From Sphingomonas sp. Leaf32 (GTDB taxonomy: Bacteria; Pseudomonadota; Alphaproteobacteria; Sphingomonadales; Sphingomonadaceae): DNA of 64,000 bases. The DNA lies in assembly GCF_001421765.1 (NCBI RefSeq), contig NZ_LMLA01000001.1, positions 372,001 through 436,000 of the forward strand. Reading direction: 5' to 3'. The notes beneath the pieces were generated by a model. That model saw nothing but the letters and a program-made list of their open reading frames with translations, searched no databases and was not told the origin of the DNA. Position numbers and translations under genes: made by a program. Below are positions 35,459 through 47,699 of this stretch, piece by piece. The stretch's first letter is position 1. Each line of letters begins with the position of its first letter.

Positions 35459-35626
35459 ACCGTTCATGCTGAGTAGGGGCTGAGCTTGTCGAGGAGGATA
35501 ATGTGCACCATGCCCCGCATGGTTCAGGATCGTCCGGGGGACGATCCGACATGATCCTTATCGAAGCACCGGGCAGTCCTTCGATACGCCGCTTCGACAA
35601 GCTCAGCGGCTACTCAGGACCAACGG
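35459..35626. repeat. Composite palindromic repeat, family C, copy 5
   Basis: Outer arms CCGTTCATGCTGAGTAG-like and GGCTACTCAGGACCAACGG. The centre has CACCATGCCCCGCATGGTT first and GGATCGTCCGGGGGACGATCC second, the mirror image of copy 4. Confidence 0.8.
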
Positions 35627-35644
35627 AGTAAACAGGAAGATGGG

Positions 35645-36001
35645 CTATCGATCCGCCGCCAACGCGTCCGACAGCAGCGCGCGGATGGCGCGGAGTTCGG
35701 TGATGCGGGCGGCGCGGCGGGGGGCGGGTGCGACCGGCAGCGGGGCCTTCGCCTCCTGCGCCAGCAACTGCTGCACGCCGCGCACGGTATAGCCCTGTTC
35801 GCCGAGCAGGCCATGGATGCGGCGCAGCAGGGCGACATCCTCCGGCCGGTAATGGCGGCGATCGCCCGCGCGGGTCAGCGGACGGATTTGCGGGAAGCGC
35901 CCTTCCCAATAACGCAACCGGTGCTGCGGCACCCCCAGTTCGCGCGCAACCTCGCCGATCGAGCGATAGGCGCCGGCCGATTTGTCGACGGGGGGCGCCA
36001 A
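35645..36001 (-). CDS. MerR family transcriptional regulator
   Basis: 118 aa. N-terminal MerR helix-turn-helix is clear: [41 protein letters not shown], then [23 protein letters not shown], with a short helical C-terminal region. It lacks metal-binding cysteines. This position, after ihfA, is conserved in alphaproteobacterial plsX-fabH-ihfA-merR clusters. Its 10 bp gap to ihfA indicates cotranscription. Confidence 0.9.
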   Translation of the reverse strand: MAPPVDKSAGAYRSIGEVARELGVPQHRLRYWEGRFPQIRPLTRAGDRRHYRPEDVALLRRIHGLLGEQGYTVRGVQQLLAQEAKAPLPVAPAPRRAARITELRAIRALLSDALAADR

Positions 36002-36011
36002 TCCTGCCCGA

Positions 36012-36311
36012 TCAGCTCGCCGCGACGATGCGGTCGCGCATCATCTGGCTGGCGCGGAAGGTCAGCACGCGGCGCGGCGCGATCGGCACTTCGATGCCGG
36101 TCTTGGGATTGCGGCCGACGCGTTCGCCCTTGTCGCGCAGGACGAAGCTGCCGAAGCCGGAAACCTTGACGTTCTCGCCGTTGGACAGCGCTTCGCACAT
36201 CGCGCCCAGGATCTGTTCGACCACCCGGGCGGAATCGGCGCGCGACAGGCCGATTTCGCGGTGCATTTCTTCGGCGAGGTCCGCGCGGGTCAGCGTGCCA
36301 TCGGATGCCAT
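36012..36311 (-). CDS. ihfA: Integration host factor subunit alpha
   Basis: 99 aa DNA-bending HU/IHF protein. Starts [20 protein letters not shown] and has [20 protein letters not shown], the PRTG-like [10 protein letters not shown] and the beta-arm region [20 protein letters not shown]. Conserved Pro in [11 protein letters not shown] intercalates into DNA. It partners with IhfB encoded elsewhere. A 73 nt gap separates it from fabH in the same direction. Confidence 0.95.
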   Translation of the reverse strand: MASDGTLTRADLAEEMHREIGLSRADSARVVEQILGAMCEALSNGENVKVSGFGSFVLRDKGERVGRNPKTGIEVPIAPRRVLTFRASQMMRDRIVAAS

Positions 36312-36384
36312 CGGTTCTTGTCCCCCTTCGAACTACACCGAACCGTTAGCACGGCGTATACGAAGATTCAAAAATACGAAAGGA

Positions 36385-37356
36385 TTACCAACGCACTACG
36401 GCGGCGCCCCAGGTAAAGCCACCCCCCATCGCCTCCAGCACGACGATATCGCCGCGCTTGATCCGCCCGTCCTTGACCGCGACGTCGAGCGCCAGAGGCA
36501 CCGAAGCGGCGGACGTGTTGGCGTGGCGATCGACCGTGACCACGACCTTTTCCGGTGCGAGGTTCAGCTTGCGCGCGGTCGCATCGAGGATGCGGGCATT
36601 CGCCTGATGCGGCACGACCCAGTCGACATCGGCCGGGGTGAGACCGGCAAGGTCGAGCGATTCGCCCATCACGGCGGCAAGGTTCACCACGGCGTGGCGG
36701 AACACTTCCTTGCCCTTCATCCGGAGCTTGCCGACGGTGCCGGTAGTCGACGGACCGCCATCGACATAGAGGAGCTGGTTATGGCGGCCATCGGCATGGA
36801 GCCGGGTCGACAGGATGCCGCGTGGGCGTTCGGCGGCTTCGTCGTCCTGCGCCTCCAGCACGATCGCCCCCGCCCCGTCGCCGAACAGGACGCAGGTCGT
36901 GCGATCCTCCCAGTCGAGGATGCGGCTGAAGGTTTCGGCGCCGATCACCAGTGCGCGGCGGTGGACCCCGGCGCGCAGCATCGAATCGGCGACCTGCACC
37001 GCGTAGAGAAAGCCCGAGCAGACCGCCGCCACGTCGAACGCGACGCAATCGTCGATGCCGAGCGCCGCCTGCACCTTGGTCGCGGTCGCGGGAAAGGTCT
37101 GGTCCGGGGTGGCGGTCGCCAGCACGATCAGGTCGATCTGCTTGGGTTCCAGCCCGGCGGCGACGATCGCGGCGCGCGCGGCATCGGTCGCGAGCGTCGA
37201 GGTCGTCTCATGCTCGGCAGCGATGTGGCGGAAGCGGATGCCGGTCCGCTCGACGATCCACTCGTCAGAGGTATCGACCCGCTCGGCTAGTTCGGCGTTG
37301 GACACGCGGTTGGCGGGCAACGCCGATCCGGTGCCGGTGACGACTGCGCGAATCAT
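36385..37356 (-). CDS. fabH: Beta-ketoacyl-ACP synthase III
   Basis: 323 aa initiating enzyme of fatty-acid synthesis, condensing acetyl-CoA with malonyl-ACP. The active-site cysteine is in [20 protein letters not shown], the catalytic histidine in [19 protein letters not shown] and the asparagine in [19 protein letters not shown]. The N-terminus [20 protein letters not shown] is typical. Its start overlaps the plsX stop codon by 4 nt, the standard plsX-fabH coupling. Confidence 0.98.
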   Translation of the reverse strand: MIRAVVTGTGSALPANRVSNAELAERVDTSDEWIVERTGIRFRHIAAEHETTSTLATDAARAAIVAAGLEPKQIDLIVLATATPDQTFPATATKVQAALGIDDCVAFDVAAVCSGFLYAVQVADSMLRAGVHRRALVIGAETFSRILDWEDRTTCVLFGDGAGAIVLEAQDDEAAERPRGILSTRLHADGRHNQLLYVDGGPSTTGTVGKLRMKGKEVFRHAVVNLAAVMGESLDLAGLTPADVDWVVPHQANARILDATARKLNLAPEKVVVTVDRHANTSAASVPLALDVAVKDGRIKRGDIVVLEAMGGGFTWGAAVVRW

Positions 37357-38384
37357 GCTGCCTGTGCCTCGATACCGGCCAGATCACTGGCGATGCTGCG
37401 GGTCAGGTCGTCGCGGACCATCTTCGCCGCGACCTGGATCGCGTTCGACACGCCGATCGCATTGGCGCTGCCATGGCTCTTCACCACCAGCCCGTTGAGG
37501 CCGAGGAAGACCGCGCCATTATGGTTGTTGGGGTCGAGATGATGGCGCAGCAGGTCGGTCGCCGGCTTCGAGATCAGGAACCCGATCTTGGAGCGGACCG
37601 ACGAACGGAACGCCCGCTTGAGCAGGTCGCCGACGAAGCGCGCCGTGCCTTCGGCGGTCTTGAGCGCGATGTTACCCGAAAAACCGTCGCAGACGACAAC
37701 ATCGACCTGTCCGCGCGACAGGCGATCCCCCTCGATATAGCCGGTGAACGTCATCGGCAGATGGGACGACGCACGCAGCGTAGCCGCCGCCTCCCGCACG
37801 CTGTCGATGCCCTTCAGCTCCTCGGTGCCGATGTTCAGCAGCGCGACGCGGGGGCTTTCGAGGTCGAGCGCGGTGCGGGCATAGGCCGCCCCCATCACCG
37901 CGAACTGGACGAGGTTGCGCGCATCGCACTCGGCATTGGCGCCGAGGTCGAGCATGACGAGATCATTGTCGCCGAGGCTGGGCAGCAACGCCGCCAGCGC
38001 CGGCCGGTCGATCCCCGGCATGGTGCGCAGCGCGAGCTTCGCCATCGCCATCAGCGCGCCGGTATTGCCCGACGACACCGCGGCGGCGGCGCGCCCCTGC
38101 TTCACCAAGTTGATGGCAATGCCCATCGACGTGACCTTCGCCCGGCGAATCGCCTGGCTGGGCTTGTCCGAAGAGCCGACGACCTCAGGCGCGTGGACGA
38201 TCTCCGACGCGGCACTGAGGTTGGGGTGCGATTCGAGACCGGCACGAATCGCCGTCTCGTCGCCGACCAGCAGGAAGCGCATCGATTCGTGGCGTCGCCG
38301 GGCATGGGCGACGCCAGCGAGCATGGTGGCAAGCCCTTCGTCACCGCCCATCGCGTCGATGGCGATCCAGGACCCGTCAGCCAT
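37353..38384 (-). CDS. plsX: Phosphate acyltransferase PlsX
   Basis: 343 aa peripheral membrane enzyme making acyl-phosphate from acyl-ACP for phospholipid synthesis. The signature regions are [59 protein letters not shown] and [20 protein letters not shown]. It is located directly after rpmF, which is the usual order. The gap to rpmF is 27 bp. Confidence 0.98.
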   Translation of the reverse strand: MADGSWIAIDAMGGDEGLATMLAGVAHARRRHESMRFLLVGDETAIRAGLESHPNLSAASEIVHAPEVVGSSDKPSQAIRRAKVTSMGIAINLVKQGRAAAAVSSGNTGALMAMAKLALRTMPGIDRPALAALLPSLGDNDLVMLDLGANAECDARNLVQFAVMGAAYARTALDLESPRVALLNIGTEELKGIDSVREAAATLRASSHLPMTFTGYIEGDRLSRGQVDVVVCDGFSGNIALKTAEGTARFVGDLLKRAFRSSVRSKIGFLISKPATDLLRHHLDPNNHNGAVFLGLNGLVVKSHGSANAIGVSNAIQVAAKMVRDDLTRSIASDLAGIEAQAA

Positions 38385-38411
38385 GCGTGCTTTCCTGTCC
38401 GGTTGAGCGGA

Positions 38412-38591
38412 TTACGCTTCGACCGAGACGACTTCGCGACCGTTATAGTGGCCGCAAGCGGTGCACAGGTTGTGCGGACGCTTCAGTTCGCCACAGTTCG
38501 GGCATTCCTGGAACGACTCGATGCTCAGCGAGTCGTGGCTGCGACGCATACCGCGCTTCGAGGGCGAGGTCTTTCTCTTGGGAACTGCCAT
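38412..38591 (-). CDS. rpmF: 50S ribosomal protein L32
   Basis: 59 aa. Read on the minus strand: it begins [20 protein letters not shown] and ends [10 protein letters not shown], with a zinc ribbon of two CxxC pairs ([10 protein letters not shown] and [10 protein letters not shown]). The family length is about 60 residues. It is the first gene of the rpmF-plsX-fabH cluster. This gene is shorter than most automatic length cut-offs. Confidence 0.97.
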   Translation of the reverse strand: MAVPKRKTSPSKRGMRRSHDSLSIESFQECPNCGELKRPHNLCTACGHYNGREVVSVEA

Positions 38592-38914
38592 TTCGGCACC
38601 TTTATCACTTGGGTATCAGTTGGTTTCGCTACCAACTGACGACGCGGCCCAGGCAAGTGCCGGACCGCTATTCCCGCGACCGGCGACCCGCCGGACCGGC
38701 AGACAGGCTGGTCGCGAAGCGAACCGCGCCTATAGCGTTTTCGTGCGCGGTTGCAAGCATTGGGTTCGATATGCTCACGCGGATGCGGCACCGCCCGAAC
38801 CAGCCAGCGCCCGTCACCCCAGCGCAGACTGGGGTTTCCAGATGATAGCACGGGGCAGGAGCCGCAAGATACCCCAGCCTGCGCTGGGGTGACGTCCTTG
38901 GCGGTCGGGACTGG
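38592..38914. other. Intergenic region between rpmF and an MBL-fold gene
   Basis: 323 bp without a supported gene. The rpmF promoter should lie here, in the AT-richer part near 38600-38640. The right half contains a family B palindromic repeat (38811-38894). Confidence 0.6.
38811..38894. repeat. Palindromic repeat family B between rpmF and MBL hydrolase
   Basis: GTCACCCCAGCGCAGACTGG at the left and CCCAGCCTGCGCTGGGGTGAC at the right form inverted arms, with a variable centre containing GCACGGGGCAGGAGCCG. Confidence 0.85.
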
Positions 38915-39574
38915 TTACCCGTCCAGAACCTTGTCCCCCACGAACGGATTCGTCGCGCGTTCATGGCCGAAGGTGCTGCCCGGACCATGGCCGGGCACGA
39001 AGGCGACGTCGTCGCCCAGCGGCCACAGCTTCGTCACGACCGATGTGAGCAGCGCCTGATGGTCCGACAGCGGAAAGTCGGTGCGGCCGACCGATCCCTG
39101 GAACAGCACGTCGCCGACCAGCGCGAATCGCGATTCCGCGTGGAAGAAGATCACATGGCCCGGCGTGTGGCCCGGCGTCTCGTACACCGCGAAGCTCGCC
39201 TCGCCCACGGTCACAACGTCGCCCTCGACCAGCCAGCGGTCCGGCTCGAACGGCACGCCGCGCAGGCCCCAGCGCTTGCCGTCCTCGTCCAGCCGCGCGA
39301 TCCAGAACCGGTCCGCTTCGTGCGGCCCCTCGATCGGGACGCCCAGCTGGTCGGCCAGCGGCTTGGCCTCGCCGCAATGGTCGATATGGCCATGGGTCAG
39401 GATGATCTTTTCGATGGCCACCCCCTGCTGCTGCGCGGCGGCGAGCAGGCGCGGCAGGTCGCCGCCGGGGTCGACGAACGCGCCGCGCATCGTCTTCGTA
39501 CACCAGAGCAGGGTGCAATTCTGCTGGAGCGGGGTCACCGGAATGATCGCCGCACGGATCGGGGATGGGGTCAT
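38915..39574 (-). CDS. MBL-fold metallo-hydrolase (glyoxalase II-like)
   Basis: 219 aa. Metallo-beta-lactamase fold with the metal motif LTHGHIDHCGEAKPLADQLG (HxHxDH type) and further ligands in YETPGHTPGHVIFFHAES, LVGDVLFQGSVGRTDF and FVPGHGPGSTFGHERATNPF. This sub-type is usually a hydroxyacylglutathione hydrolase-like thioesterase of uncertain substrate. Start MTPSPIRAAIIPVTPLQQNC at the ATG ending at 39574; an ATG four codons upstream (ending at 39586) is equally possible. It is divergent from pabB. Confidence 0.88.
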   Translation of the reverse strand: MTPSPIRAAIIPVTPLQQNCTLLWCTKTMRGAFVDPGGDLPRLLAAAQQQGVAIEKIILTHGHIDHCGEAKPLADQLGVPIEGPHEADRFWIARLDEDGKRWGLRGVPFEPDRWLVEGDVVTVGEASFAVYETPGHTPGHVIFFHAESRFALVGDVLFQGSVGRTDFPLSDHQALLTSVVTKLWPLGDDVAFVPGHGPGSTFGHERATNPFVGDKVLDG

Positions 39575-39659
39575 GCTCCGCGCCATATCGCTTAATGCGG
39601 CGTACACAAAGGCGTCACGATGCTTGCCCCGCGCGCGCGCAACCGGCAAGCGTGGGCGG

Positions 39660-42652
<2,993 letters not shown>

Positions 42653-42718
42653 TTCTGCAAGCGAAACGGAGTATTAGGGGCTGTTCCATATCGTGACGCC
42701 AGTTGCGTTAGGGATTTC

Positions 42719-43900
42719 ATGCTGCTCGATATTTCTACCCTGTACGTCATGGTTGCGCTGTGTTCGATCGTTGCGGGGATCGTGCACCTGACGGCGGCTG
42801 CGGGGGGACGATTCGATTCGTGGGCGAACTGGTGGGGATGCGGGCACCTGCTGCTGGGCATCAGCGCGATCGTGCCGCTGCTGCGCGTCCTGCACATTCC
42901 GGGACTGCTGCCGGTCGGCAATGCGATCGCGGCGATCAGCTATGGCGTGATCTATATCGGGATGCGGCGCTTCGCTGACCCCGCCGCACCGGTGCGGCCC
43001 TGGATCGCGCTCGCCGGCATCGTGGCGCTGCCGCTCGTCTTCTCGTCCGATCCCGCCGCCATGGGGCAGCGGATCGCCTATCTGAACGTCATCCGCTCGC
43101 TGTTCGACATGGCGACGGTGGTGCTGGCGATCCGCATCGCCCGGCAGGATGCGCTGCGCACCGGATGGATCGTGGCGGTCATGTTCACGATGACCGTGCC
43201 GATGTTCCTTGGTCGCGCATGGTTCGCCCTCACCGGGCAATTGGGATCGGAACCGACCGGGATGCATGGCGGCCCTGCCGCGTGGATGGCGGCGGCGGCG
43301 ATCGCCTTCATCATGTTCCGCGGCTTTTCGCTGCTGACGATGGATGCCGAGCGATGCGAGCAGCAGCTGGCGATGCTGGCCGAACGCGACGGGCTGACCG
43401 GAGCGGGCAATCGTATCGCCTTCGACCGGGCACGCGCGGGCTGGCGGGGCGAGGGTGCGGTGCTGATGATCGACCTGAACCGATTCAAGGCGCTGAACGA
43501 TCGCCATGGTCACGCCGCGGGCGACGCCGCGCTCCGGATCGCGACTCGTGCGGCGGTCGGCGCCATTCCCATGTCGGGTCGGGTGTTCCGCTGGGGCGGT
43601 GACGAGTTCGTCTGCGTCCTGCCCGGCGTCGACGGCATGGCGGCACAGGGCATCGCGGAAGCGATCGCGACCCGCTTTACCCAGGGTACCGCCGCCCTGC
43701 TCGGCCCGAACGAGACGGCGGACCTCAGCGTCGGCTGGACCACCGGGTCGTTCGCGATGCTCGACACGCTGATCGTGCAGGCCGACGACCATATGTATGC
43801 CCACAAGCGCGGCGACTGGCGACCCGCGTCGTTTTCGCAACGCAGCGTTGCCGAACCATCACCCCCCGGCCCCTTGATTTCGCAGTCGCAACATGGTTGA
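42719..43900 (+). CDS. Membrane-bound GGDEF diguanylate cyclase
   Basis: 393 aa. The first about 210 residues form six or seven hydrophobic helices (a MASE-like sensor). The GGDEF domain follows, with LAERDGLTGAGNRIAFDRAR, VLMIDLNRFKALNDRHGHAA and an intact GGDEF at residues 293-297 (RWGGDEFVCVL), so c-di-GMP synthesis is likely. There is no I-site RxxD motif five residues before GGDEF, so product inhibition may be absent. It is a lone gene; the signal it senses is unknown. Confidence 0.9.
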   Translation: MLLDISTLYVMVALCSIVAGIVHLTAAAGGRFDSWANWWGCGHLLLGISAIVPLLRVLHIPGLLPVGNAIAAISYGVIYIGMRRFADPAAPVRPWIALAGIVALPLVFSSDPAAMGQRIAYLNVIRSLFDMATVVLAIRIARQDALRTGWIVAVMFTMTVPMFLGRAWFALTGQLGSEPTGMHGGPAAWMAAAAIAFIMFRGFSLLTMDAERCEQQLAMLAERDGLTGAGNRIAFDRARAGWRGEGAVLMIDLNRFKALNDRHGHAAGDAALRIATRAAVGAIPMSGRVFRWGGDEFVCVLPGVDGMAAQGIAEAIATRFTQGTAALLGPNETADLSVGWTTGSFAMLDTLIVQADDHMYAHKRGDWRPASFSQRSVAEPSPPGPLISQSQHG

Positions 43901-43970
43901 GGCTGTGCGCAACATGAACGGGCGCGCCAGCGCCGGTTCAGCCCCGCAACCTATATCTTGCACCGTAGAA

Positions 43971-44003
43971 CGGGCGGTCCTCTGCTTTTGCGGGGTCCGC
44001 CCG
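43971..44003. promoter_or_regulatory. GC-rich hairpin upstream of a small membrane protein
   Basis: CGGGCGG (43971-43977) pairs with CCGCCCG (43997-44003) around a 19 nt loop with CTTTTG. No T-run follows on either strand, so it is not a classical terminator. It lies 48 bp before the small protein gene and may be part of its leader. Confidence 0.35.
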
Positions 44004-44050
44004 ATGCCGCGAACCATCCGGGCGAGCGGCCGGGCAAGAGGACGAGACAG

Positions 44051-44197
44051 ATGACAGCCAAGCGCACCGGTTTCCTTCGCCATTTCCTCAGCGGTTTCGC
44101 GCTGGGTGCCGCCGCGCTGGTCGCGGTGCAGGTGGCGGATCGCAGCGATGCGAAGTCGGTCCATTCCGCACCGGCGGTCGTCGAACGCATCGGCTGA
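44051..44197 (+). CDS. Small single-pass membrane protein
   Basis: 48 aa starting MTAKRTGFLRHFLSGFALGA, with one hydrophobic helix (about residues 12-29) and a short polar C-terminal tail ending VVERIG. ATG at 44051 follows GACGAGACAG; the longer upstream frame has no membrane segment. It precedes the exported msrA gene by 61 nt in the same direction. Function unknown; its position suggests association with MsrA or envelope repair, which is inference. Confidence 0.55.
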   Translation: MTAKRTGFLRHFLSGFALGAAALVAVQVADRSDAKSVHSAPAVVERIG

Positions 44198-44258
44198 TCT
44201 GGCGGTGCGCCATCGCGCACCCCATCTCGGTTCTCGGCATCCCCCGAGGAACCTTCCC

Positions 44259-44912
44259 ATGAAAGTCCTGCTGCCCGTCGCCATCGCCGTCATCGGCGTG
44301 GCTGCCCTGTCGATCCCCCCGGCTACCGCCGAGCGCGCAGTGCCGATCCCGACCGTCGCCAGTGACGTGCCCCCCACCCCCGGCCTTGCCACCGCCGTCT
44401 TGGCCGGCGGCTGTTTCTGGGGCATGGAAGCGGTGTTCGAGCGGGTGAAGGGCGTGAAGTCGGTCGTCAGCGGATATGCCGGCGGCACGCGCCAGAGCGC
44501 GACCTACGACCAGGTATCGACCGAACGTACCGGCCATGCCGAGGCGATCCGCATCACCTACGACCCGCGCGTCGTCAGCTATGGCACGCTGTTGCGGGTC
44601 TATTTCTCGGTGGCGCACGATCCGACGCAGGTCGATGGACAATATCCCGATTCGGGGCCGAGCTATCGCTCCGCCATCTTCCCGCAGACCCCGTCGCAGG
44701 CTTTGACCGCGCGGCGCTATATCGTGCAGCTCACCCGGGCGAAGGCGTTTCCCAAGCCGATCGCGACCAGGGTCGAGACCGGCGCCTTCTATCCGGCAGA
44801 GGGCTATCATCAGGACTTCGCCCGTCGGAACCCGTCGCATCCCTATATCGTGCGGTGGGACAAACCGAAGGTCGCGGCGGCAAAGGCGGCGTATCCGGGG
44901 TTGGTCGTTTAG
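44259..44912 (+). CDS. msrA: Peptide methionine sulfoxide reductase MsrA, exported
   Basis: 217 aa. MsrA reduces S-methionine sulfoxide in proteins. The catalytic cysteine is Cys52 in AGGCFWGMEAVFERVKGV. VSGYAGGTRQSATYDQVSTE, GHAEAIRITYDP and EGYHQDFARRNPSHPYI are all present. Residues 1-25 (LLPVAIAVIGVAALSIPP) form a signal peptide, so the enzyme probably works in the periplasm, unlike the cytoplasmic form in many bacteria. Resolving cysteines are not obvious at the C-terminus. Confidence 0.95.
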   Translation: MKVLLPVAIAVIGVAALSIPPATAERAVPIPTVASDVPPTPGLATAVLAGGCFWGMEAVFERVKGVKSVVSGYAGGTRQSATYDQVSTERTGHAEAIRITYDPRVVSYGTLLRVYFSVAHDPTQVDGQYPDSGPSYRSAIFPQTPSQALTARRYIVQLTRAKAFPKPIATRVETGAFYPAEGYHQDFARRNPSHPYIVRWDKPKVAAAKAAYPGLVV

Positions 44913-44928
44913 CAGAAGAAGAGTCGTT

Positions 44929-45081
44929 TTCACGCGGAGGCGCGGAGGGGGTGCGGCTTCCCTGCCGTTCCGCATCAGCGGAACCGTCATCCTTGCGGCC
45001 ATGCGCCGAGACGGTAGATTGCTGCGCGATCAGGCGGCGGCAAACGCAACCTCCTCGGCGTCTCCGCGCCTTCGCGTGAAA
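44929..45081. repeat. Dispersed inverted repeat, family D, second clear copy
   Basis: Left arm TTCACGCGGAGGCGCGGAG (about 44929-44947) and right arm GTCTCCGCGCCTTCGCGTGAA ending near 45080, enclosing a centre unrelated to copy 1 (2941-3130). It lies between convergent msrA and DUF1489 genes. Confidence 0.78.
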
Positions 45082-45098
45082 CCGACCTTACTTCCTGC

Positions 45099-45497
45099 CT
45101 ACAGCAACCCAAGGGCCATCAGTTCGCCGATCAGGCGCGGCGGCAGTGCGTCCGTATCCGTACCCTCCCCGCCCAGATCGGCCGGCGCATCGGCATCCTC
45201 CAGATAGCGCCAGCCCTGATGCGCGCGCTTGGGCCGCCCCTCGACCAGCACCAGCTTCGGCCCGAGATGGATCGCGACGCGTCCCCCCTCCGCCTCGCCG
45301 AAGCCGAGGATCGGCGAGCGGGCGACCAGCCGGTGCTTGAGAATCCAGAACAGCGACCCGCCCTCGATCTCGCCCACGCGTTTCGGCAGGTAGCGGGTGG
45401 TCAGGAACCCGCCCTCGGCGTGGCGCGTGGCCAGCCGTTCGGCGAGTTGTTCGACCGATTCGATGGCGAAGGCGACTTTGGTGAGATGCAGCGGCAC
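45099..45497 (-). CDS. DUF1489 family protein
   Basis: 132 aa. Matches DUF1489 (LHLTKVAFAIESVEQLAERL, TRYLPKRVGEIEGGSLFWIL, HLGPKLVLVEGRPKRAHQGW), a small alphaproteobacterial family with no known function. The gene stands between convergent msrA and the upstream mgtE in the same direction (45 bp gap), so it could be cotranscribed with mgtE. Confidence 0.9.
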   Translation of the reverse strand: MPLHLTKVAFAIESVEQLAERLATRHAEGGFLTTRYLPKRVGEIEGGSLFWILKHRLVARSPILGFGEAEGGRVAIHLGPKLVLVEGRPKRAHQGWRYLEDADAPADLGGEGTDTDALPPRLIGELMALGLL

Positions 45498-45542
45498 GTC
45501 CCCCAGATGGGAAGCGCCCGCGCCAGCCTCAACCCGCCAATC

Positions 45543-46934
45543 TCAACCGGTAAGCCCGCTGACGGTCGCCAGGCCCAGAAAGACGAGGAACCCCATCGAA
45601 TCGGTGGTCATCGTCACGAAGATCGACGAGGCGACCGCCGGGTCGGCGTTGAACCGGTCGAGCGTCAGCGGCACGAACACCCCGGCGAATCCGGCGATGA
45701 CGACGTTGAGCAGCATCGCCGTGCCGATGACCGCGCCCAGCTGCGGATTGCCGAACCACAACGTCACGCCGGTCCCGATCAGCGCGGCGACGGTCGCGCC
45801 GTTCATCAGCGCGATGATCATCTCGCGCCGGATCGCGCGGACGGTGTTCGACTGGGTGAGCTGATTGGTCGCCAGCGCGCGGACGGTCACCGCCATCGTC
45901 TGCGTGCCCGCATTGCCGCCAAGGCCGGCGACGATCGGCATCAGCGCGGCCAGCGTCACCATCCGGTCGATCGTCGCCCCGAACGACCCGATGATCGTCG
46001 CGGGCAGCAGCGCGGTGATGAGGTTGGTGATGAGCCAGCGCACCCGCGCCTTGTACGAATCGCGGATCGGTTCGTTGATGTCGCCTTCGCCGGCCCCCGA
46101 CAGCAGCAGCGCGTCCTCGCCCGCTTCCGCCTGGATGATGTGGACCACGTCGTCGACGGTAATCATGCCGACCAGCCGCCCGCCGCCATCGACCACGGCG
46201 GCCGAGATCAGCGCGTATTTCTGGAAACGCAGCGCCACCTCTTCCTGGTCCATGTCGACCGGGATCAGCGTCTGTTCGCGCGCCATCACGTCCGCGATCG
46301 CCACCGAGCGCGGCGTGCGCAATATCCATGACAGCTGGCAGGTGCCGACCGGCTTGTGCGCCGGATCGACCACGAAGATTTCCCAGAAATCGGTCGTCAG
46401 CACCTCGTCGGCGCGCAGATAGTCGAGCGCATCGCCGACGGTCCAATGCTCCGGCACCGCGACCAGCTCGCGCTGCATCAGGCGGCCGGCTGATTCCTCC
46501 GGGTAGGACAGCGCCTCTTCGATCGCGGCGCGATCGTCGGGATCGAGCGCGCGCAACACCGCACGCTGCTCGGCATCGTCGAGATCCTCGATGATCGCGA
46601 CCGCGTCGTCGGTGTCGAGCTGGGCCGCCAGATCGGCGACCTGGGTCGCGGTCAACGCCTCGATCACCGCGTCGCGGACCCAGTCGTTCATCTCCGCCAG
46701 CACGTCACCGTTCAGCCGTTCGGCGATGGCGGCGGCCAGCGCCGCGCGCTGTTCGCCGGGCACCAGCTCGAACAGGTCGGCAAGATCGGCGGGGTGGAGC
46801 GGTTCGACCAGCTCGCGCGCGGCCTCGTCGTCGCCGCGGTCGACCGCTTCGCACACGGCCCGGACGAATTCGGGCTTCAGCCGGTCGTCCTCGTCCAGTT
46901 CGCTCGTCGTGTCGGGAAGGTCGAGTTCGGTCAT
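45543..46934 (-). CDS. mgtE: Magnesium transporter MgtE
   Basis: 463 aa. N-terminal helical MgtE_N domain (residues about 30-150), a pair of CBS domains (about 155-285, with LSWILRTPRSVAIADVMARE and VDGGGRLVGMITVDDVVHII), and five transmembrane helices. TM motifs AGLGGNAGTQTMAVTVRALA and the C-terminal VIAGFAGVFVPL are typical of the Mg2+ pore. CBS and N domains gate the channel in response to cytosolic Mg2+. No magnesium riboswitch was recognised upstream. Confidence 0.94.
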   Translation of the reverse strand: MTELDLPDTTSELDEDDRLKPEFVRAVCEAVDRGDDEAARELVEPLHPADLADLFELVPGEQRAALAAAIAERLNGDVLAEMNDWVRDAVIEALTATQVADLAAQLDTDDAVAIIEDLDDAEQRAVLRALDPDDRAAIEEALSYPEESAGRLMQRELVAVPEHWTVGDALDYLRADEVLTTDFWEIFVVDPAHKPVGTCQLSWILRTPRSVAIADVMAREQTLIPVDMDQEEVALRFQKYALISAAVVDGGGRLVGMITVDDVVHIIQAEAGEDALLLSGAGEGDINEPIRDSYKARVRWLITNLITALLPATIIGSFGATIDRMVTLAALMPIVAGLGGNAGTQTMAVTVRALATNQLTQSNTVRAIRREMIIALMNGATVAALIGTGVTLWFGNPQLGAVIGTAMLLNVVIAGFAGVFVPLTLDRFNADPAVASSIFVTMTTDSMGFLVFLGLATVSGLTG

Positions 46935-47060
46935 GGTCGCAACCCTCCTGCCGTGCGGTTTCGCCCGCTGTAGCCATGCTGCACCGCCGTGCCAACGCCT
47001 GTGCGGTTGTCCTTGGCCGTCCGAACCCCTAGCTAGTCCCCGACTTTCAAGGAGCTTTCA

Positions 47061-47522
47061 ATGGCCGATACCCCCAGCACGCTCGTGATGACGCTCGATA
47101 CCGGCGAAGTCCGCATCAAGCTGCGCCCCGACCTTGCCCCCAACCACGTCGCCCAGATCGTCAAGCTGGCCGATTCGGGCTTTTACGACGGCGTGCCGTT
47201 CCACCGCGTGATCGACGGCTTCATGGCGCAGGGCGGTGACGGCGGTCGTCGCGACGGCACCGGCGGGTCGAAGGAACCGAACCTCCGCCAAGAATTCAAC
47301 GCCGAACCGCACGTTCGTGGCGTGTGCTCGATGGCGCGGACGCAGGACCCGAACTCGGCCAACAGCCAGTTCTTCATCTGCCTCGACGATGCGACCTTCC
47401 TCGACAAGCAGTACACGGTGTGGGGCGTGGTCGAGAGCGGCATGGACGCCGTCGACGCGCTGCCCAAGGGCGAGCCGCCGCGCAACCCCGGCAAGATCGT
47501 GACCGCGCGCTCGGAAGCGTAA
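47061..47522 (+). CDS. ppiB: Peptidyl-prolyl cis-trans isomerase, cyclophilin type
   Basis: 153 aa. Complete cyclophilin: GFYDGVPFHRVIDGFMAQGG, SMARTQDPNSANSQFFICLD, FLDKQYTVWGVVESGMDAV. There is no signal peptide, so it is a cytoplasmic peptidyl-prolyl isomerase that assists folding. AAGGAGC is placed 9 nt before the ATG. It is divergent from mgtE across a 126 bp gap that must contain both promoters. Confidence 0.95.
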   Translation: MADTPSTLVMTLDTGEVRIKLRPDLAPNHVAQIVKLADSGFYDGVPFHRVIDGFMAQGGDGGRRDGTGGSKEPNLRQEFNAEPHVRGVCSMARTQDPNSANSQFFICLDDATFLDKQYTVWGVVESGMDAVDALPKGEPPRNPGKIVTARSEA

Positions 47523-47547
47523 GGCAACCGCATCACCCCCTCATCCG

Positions 47548-47644
47548 TCATCCCGGCGCAGGCCGGGATCCATGGATGGGGGGACGGCTGCGATCCATCG
47601 ACAGCGCCCGACACAATGGATTCCGGCCTTCGCCGGAATGACGG
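47548..47644. repeat. Palindromic repeat family B after ppiB
   Basis: Left arm GTCATCCCGGCGCAGGCCGG and right arm CCGGCCTTCGCCGGAATGAC, centre 57 bp. The element most similar to the insert in the YgjP-like gene (57461-57555). It lies between convergent ppiB and lysR. Confidence 0.87.
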
Positions 47645-47699
47645 GGTTTGCAGTCAGATGCAGTTGCCATTCCGACCCGGAAGGACGGAGCGGCGCCCC

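Noticed and set aside
43971..44003. Terminator for the diguanylate cyclase gene
   Set aside because: The stem is strong but lies 71 bp past the stop codon and is not followed by T on either strand.
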